Positions 15,324 to 18,149 of a DNA stretch of 18,149 nt are shown piece by piece (the stretch's first letter is position 1; each line of letters starts with the position of its first letter). The notes beneath the pieces are model-generated. The model was not told the DNA's origin and did no database searches. It saw only the letters and a list, made by a program, of their open reading frames with translations. The stretch is from Spirochaetales bacterium (lineage in GTDB: Bacteria; Spirochaetota; Spirochaetia; DTKZ01), in the NCBI GenBank assembly GCA_031274005.1, contig JAISQU010000227.1, positions 1 to 18,149 on the forward strand, written 5' to 3'. Made by a program: the position numbers and the translations under genes.

Positions 15324-16645
15324 GCGGGTGACCAGCCGATACGGCGGCCTTCAAGGTAAAAGCGTTTTTCCGGCGCTTCGCCCAGAGAAAAAGTTTTTCG
15401 CGGTAATACCCCGTCCTGTATGACGGCGGGAAAAAGTTTGTCCTCGGACAGGGCGGGAAGAAGCAGCCCCGCGGTGTTTTCCCCGGCGCTGAGGGCGAAC
15501 AGTGAATCCCCGCCGTGGATGTAATCGATTTTTCCTCCGTGCGCGCCCTGAAATTCCTCTATGAGGCTTTGGATGATTCCGGTTGGAATGATCGCGCCGG
15601 CTTTGCGAAAGCGGATAACCGCGTATTCCCCGCGGGAAAGCAGGCCCGCCGTAAATGTGTCGGGACCGCGGCCGGCCGCGCAGAGCGCCGCTGTTTCATC
15701 CGCAGAGGATGTTGTTTCAAGGGTAAAGCCGGGTTTTCCGCGGAGGAAGGAGAAGAAATCGGCGGGGTTTATTTCTTTTATGATGCGGTGTATGGCGTGA
15801 AACTCCAGACCGGGGTCGTAGAGGTTGACGACTTCAGCAAGGGCATACCGCAGGGGATGATTTTTCCGCTGCTGCGCGGAAAGAGAAGGTTTTGTTTCTT
15901 CCCACACGGCCTTCGCCGTGGCCAGGGAGTGGTTGCCGTCACCCATGGCGAAAAGAAGATTACCCGCGCCGCGGCTTAAAACGGACAGGCTTTCGGCCAG
16001 GTGAGGCGCGGCCTTTTCAGCCGAGAGCCATCGCCCTGTTACGCTGCCGCCGCCGAGCATAAGTTCGCCCTCGTACACGGGAGTCTCGCCGGCCGCCATA
16101 TCGAAAAGCTCTCCCATAAGCTCGTTTTTGGGGTCGTCAATCAACACCATAACATGGGACAGTTCCAGGGCGGCGTCCCTGCGAATCTTTACGCGGGGCG
16201 GAAGGCGCTCCACTATTGTACCCTCGGTGGGGCGTATAAGGCTTTGGCTGCCCGGCTTGTAATCGTAGTGTTCCATATCGAGGGCCAGCGCCACGCCCCT
16301 GCGGGATTTATGGAAAGGCGTTTTCCTGTCCACAAGAATAAGGCCCGGCGGCAGCGGGCGCAAAATACCCCGCGCAAGATAATCCTTCATAGTGTTTTTG
16401 ATGGCGGCGATGGCCGAATCCGCCCTGTCCGAATGCAGGTACAGTTCGGGGAGAATGCAGTGCAGGGCGGAGGGTTTTCCTTCCGCGATGCGCGCGGCCC
16501 TGTTCCAGTACTCCGGCTCGGATGTGTACTGGTCGCAGGCGATCACAGCCCACTCGCCTATATCTATCCCCGCCGCGGGGATAAGTATTTCCGGCAGCAA
16601 TACGCCGAAAGATTCAAGACACATGAACGCTTGAGATATTTCCAT
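15320..16645 (-). CDS. DUF1015 family protein
   Basis: 441 aa from ATG 16645 (GGAAG 8 nt upstream); ATG 16651 or GTG 16660 are possible too. It is a full-length DUF1015 (COG4198) protein. Family marks: CDQYTSEPEYWN (about 37-48), SLIRPTEGTIVERLPPR (about 135-151), the highly conserved AMGDGNHSLATAKAVWE (about 233-249), and a C-terminal DYIHGGDSLF segment. The family is widespread in anaerobes and spirochaetes and is sometimes annotated as ParB-like; the biochemical role is not established. The end overlaps the start of the exported-protein gene by 4 nt (TTGA), so the two are probably co-translated. Confidence 0.87.
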   Translation of the reverse strand: MEISQAFMCLESFGVLLPEILIPAAGIDIGEWAVIACDQYTSEPEYWNRAARIAEGKPSALHCILPELYLHSDRADSAIAAIKNTMKDYLARGILRPLPPGLILVDRKTPFHKSRRGVALALDMEHYDYKPGSQSLIRPTEGTIVERLPPRVKIRRDAALELSHVMVLIDDPKNELMGELFDMAAGETPVYEGELMLGGGSVTGRWLSAEKAAPHLAESLSVLSRGAGNLLFAMGDGNHSLATAKAVWEETKPSLSAQQRKNHPLRYALAEVVNLYDPGLEFHAIHRIIKEINPADFFSFLRGKPGFTLETTSSADETAALCAAGRGPDTFTAGLLSRGEYAVIRFRKAGAIIPTGIIQSLIEEFQGAHGGKIDYIHGGDSLFALSAGENTAGLLLPALSEDKLFPAVIQDGVLPRKTFSLGEAPEKRFYLEGRRIGWSPA

Positions 16646-16779
16646 AAGCATATCTTCCACATTTTCGGGGATTCAGGCAAGCAGGCCGGAACCAGGGTAT
16701 CTGCGTTTAGTTTTTAAAAGTCTTCGGCATAAAAAACGCTATCTTTTTCACTTCTCCCGGCCATTGAAAGCAAAGAACA

Positions 16780-16804
16780 CAGGGAATTGCTTCGCAATGC
16801 CCTG
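16780..16804 (-). terminator. Hairpin terminator after the ABC ATPase gene
   Basis: Three nt past the TGA at 16808, an 11-bp stem with one A/G mismatch (16780-16790 with 16794-16804, loop TTC) is followed on the minus strand by the T-rich GTTCTTTGCTTTC. The rest of the gap 16661-16779 shows no clear promoter for the DUF1015 gene. Confidence 0.5.
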
Positions 16805-16807
16805 GCT

Positions 16808-17923
16808 TCAATCTGAGCTGCCGCGGGTGAAAAGCGATTTTCCGGTTTCGGGGTCGAAAAAGATGAGTTTGTCCGGGTTGGGGCTAAAGCTGACCGTCTC
16901 GCCCACCTTGAAGCTGCGGTGCGGGGGTACGCGGGCAATCAGGGACTGCTCGCCTGTCTTTGCGTACAGGTGAATCTCCGAACCCAGAGGTTCCACCACC
17001 CGTATTACCGCCCGGAAAGTTTTGAGGTCTTCCTCCTTTTCCGCGAGGACAAGATCCTCCGGCCGGATACCAAAGACAATGTTTTGCCCTTCCCGGGATT
17101 TCAGCAGGGCCGCGGCGCTTGCCGGAACTCCTATCCTGAAACCGCCTTCATCGGCCTCCAATAGACCCCCTGATTCTTCGATAACTGTTGCCGGGAAAAA
17201 ATTCATGGGCGGCGAACCAATAAAGCCCGCGACAAAAAGGTTTTCAGGATGATTATAAAGATGCAGCGGACCGCCTATCTGCTGGATAACCCCGTCTTTC
17301 ATAACGACAATCCTGTCGCCCATAGTCATCGCCTCAACCTGATCATGGGTAACGTAGATCATTGTCGCCTGAAGGCGGTTATGCAAAGCCGCTATCTCCG
17401 CCCGCATCTGAACGCGCAGTTTCGCGTCCAGGTTGGACAGGGGTTCGTCAAAAAGAAACACCTTGGGCTGACGTACTATCGCCCGGCCCACGGCAACGCG
17501 CTGCCGCTCCCCCCCGGAAAGCGCCTTGGGTTTACGGTTCAGCAGCGTTTCAATGTCGAGGATTTTCGCCGCCTCCTTAACGCGCTTGTCAATTTCGCCT
17601 TTTGGGAGCTTGCGAATCTTCAGGCTGAAAGCCATATTGTTGTAAACGCTCATGTGCGGATACAGGGCGTAATTTTGAAACACCATGGCGATGTCCCTGT
17701 CCTTGGGGGGAATATCGTTAACACGTTTTTCATCGATGGTAAGATCCCCTCCGGAAATCTCCTCCAGCCCCGCGATCATGCGCAGGGTGGTTGTCTTGCC
17801 GCAGCCGGAGGGCCCGACAAAAACAACAAACTCCTTATCGTGAACAGTAAGATTTACATTATTTACGGCCTGCGTACCGTCCTCATAGACTTTCGAGATG
17901 TTCCTGAGCTCTACTGTAGCCAT
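16808..17923 (-). CDS. ugpC: Sugar ABC transporter ATP-binding protein (MsmK/UgpC/MalK type)
   Basis: 371 aa, full length. Walker A GPSGCGKTT (37-45), Q-loop Gln83 (VFQNYALYPHMSV, typical of the carbohydrate CUT1 group), signature LSGGERQRVA (135-144), Walker B VFLFDEP (155-161), H-loop His193 and, from about 235, a TOBE/OB-fold regulatory domain (GIRPEDL). It energises uptake of sugars or glycerol phosphate by a permease. No permease or binding-protein gene is in the window; in several bacteria this class of ATPase is shared among separate sugar transporters. ATG at 17923 has GGAGAGG 4 nt upstream and its own promoter. The symbol could equally be msmK; the substrate cannot be read from the ATPase. 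Confidence 0.95.
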   Translation of the reverse strand: MATVELRNISKVYEDGTQAVNNVNLTVHDKEFVVFVGPSGCGKTTTLRMIAGLEEISGGDLTIDEKRVNDIPPKDRDIAMVFQNYALYPHMSVYNNMAFSLKIRKLPKGEIDKRVKEAAKILDIETLLNRKPKALSGGERQRVAVGRAIVRQPKVFLFDEPLSNLDAKLRVQMRAEIAALHNRLQATMIYVTHDQVEAMTMGDRIVVMKDGVIQQIGGPLHLYNHPENLFVAGFIGSPPMNFFPATVIEESGGLLEADEGGFRIGVPASAAALLKSREGQNIVFGIRPEDLVLAEKEEDLKTFRAVIRVVEPLGSEIHLYAKTGEQSLIARVPPHRSFKVGETVSFSPNPDKLIFFDPETGKSLFTRGSSD

Positions 17924-17954
17924 AAAACCTCTCCGGTATTACTTTGATACAACA

Positions 17955-17983
17955 AGCCTACGGGACTTGTCGGCGCGTGTCAA
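17955..17983 (-). promoter_or_regulatory. Promoter candidate for the ABC ATPase gene
   Basis: Minus strand: perfect -35 TTGACA (17983-17978), 17-bp spacer, weak -10 TAGGCT (17960-17955, 3 of 6). Expected start near 17948, leader about 25 nt. The spacing is the same as at the hydrogenase promoter. Confidence 0.5.
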
Positions 17984-18034
17984 GGCTGCGCGGATGGCAA
18001 GAGTTACCCCCGCCGGGTTTCCGAACAACTCTAA

Positions 18035-18149
18035 GAGCCTGTTCAAAATCTCCTTATAATTCGGAATTTGGGCGCATTTGCGGCGTAAAACGCCGCAAAC
18101 CGGGCTTTTCGCTCCAATCTTTTGGCTGCGCCAAAAGGATTTCCGCTTC
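18035..18149 (-). mobile_element. Possible end of an insertion sequence, cut by the window edge
   Basis: The plus-strand sequence GAGCCTGTTCAAAATCTCC (18035-18053) resembles the outward terminal repeat of some IS5/IS1182-like elements. Directly inside it, the minus strand is open from the window edge to TAA at 18056-18054, giving 31 residues that end TPQMRPNSEL, as the C-terminus of a transposase would lie. Only one end is visible and no transposase motif can be checked. Confidence 0.25.
18077..18137. repeat. Two perfect hairpins at the right edge
   Basis: TTTGCGGCG/CGCCGCAAA (18077-18085 and 18091-18099, loop TAAAA, 9 bp) and CTTTTGGC/GCCAAAAG (18119-18126 and 18130-18137, loop TGC, 8 bp). 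Neither has a T-run, so they are not standard terminators; they may belong to the suspected insertion-sequence end. Confidence 0.8.

Noticed and set aside
16690..16740. Tiny minus-strand frame GTG...MKKIAFFMPKTFKN after the ABC ATPase gene
   Set aside because: Only 14 codons, ribosome site too close to the start, and downstream of a probable terminator.
1..18149. CRISPR arrays, tRNA or rRNA genes, riboswitches
   Set aside because: No regularly spaced repeats, no tRNA cloverleaf and no long structured leader were seen; nearly all of the window is protein-coding.

Overview
The window looks like chromosomal DNA of an anaerobic, fermentative bacterium, most likely a spirochaete of the Treponema type. 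The suggestion rests on the combination of a multi-gene [FeFe]-hydrogenase locus with a HydS-like sensor (a combination known from H2-rich gut treponemes and clostridia), two adjacent DUF115/Maf-like genes of the flagellar glycosylation type, and several genes of no broadly known family. No rRNA or marker gene is present, so the taxonomic call is an inference. All genes but one are on the minus strand.

Region 1 (1-7300, minus) is a hydrogenase operon. Read in transcription order it has: a strong sigma70-type promoter (TTGACA-17-TAGAAT) with a doubled TATCGATA palindrome just past the expected transcription start; a HydS-like sensory [FeFe] hydrogenase with a PAS domain (5483-7219); a SpoIIE/PP2C-type phosphatase (4318-5490); NuoE/HndA-like (3795-4295), NuoF/HndC-like (1922-3802) and HydA/HndD-like (199-1911) subunits of an NAD(P)-linked, probably electron-bifurcating, [FeFe] hydrogenase; and a small thioredoxin-fold [2Fe-2S] protein cut by the left edge (1-206). 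Genes overlap by 8 nt or are separated by 10-22 nt, so they are probably one transcription unit. The model is that the sensor reads H2 or redox state and hands the signal to the phosphatase, while the trimer does the H2 chemistry.

Region 2 (7362-13873, minus) is a second tight operon: a 701-residue, very acidic protein with a 40-residue Glu/Pro repeat; a GAF-like protein whose frame is broken at a run of ten A; and two DUF115 (MptE-like/Maf-like) proteins joined by TGATG and ATGA start/stop overlaps. A promoter candidate lies in the 170-bp divergent gap.

Region 3 (13928-16645) holds one plus-strand gene for an FtsB/DivIC-like protein with an extra C-terminal membrane segment. Its end overlaps convergently with a minus-strand exported protein of unknown function, which is coupled to a DUF1015 protein.

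Region 4 (16780-18149) has an MsmK/UgpC/MalK-type ABC ATPase with its own promoter and a hairpin terminator, and at the right edge a hairpin-rich stretch that may be the end of an insertion sequence.

The most interesting items are the sensor-hydrogenase/phosphatase/bifurcating-hydrogenase operon with its palindromic operator candidate, and the A10 slippery tract that splits the GAF-like gene.
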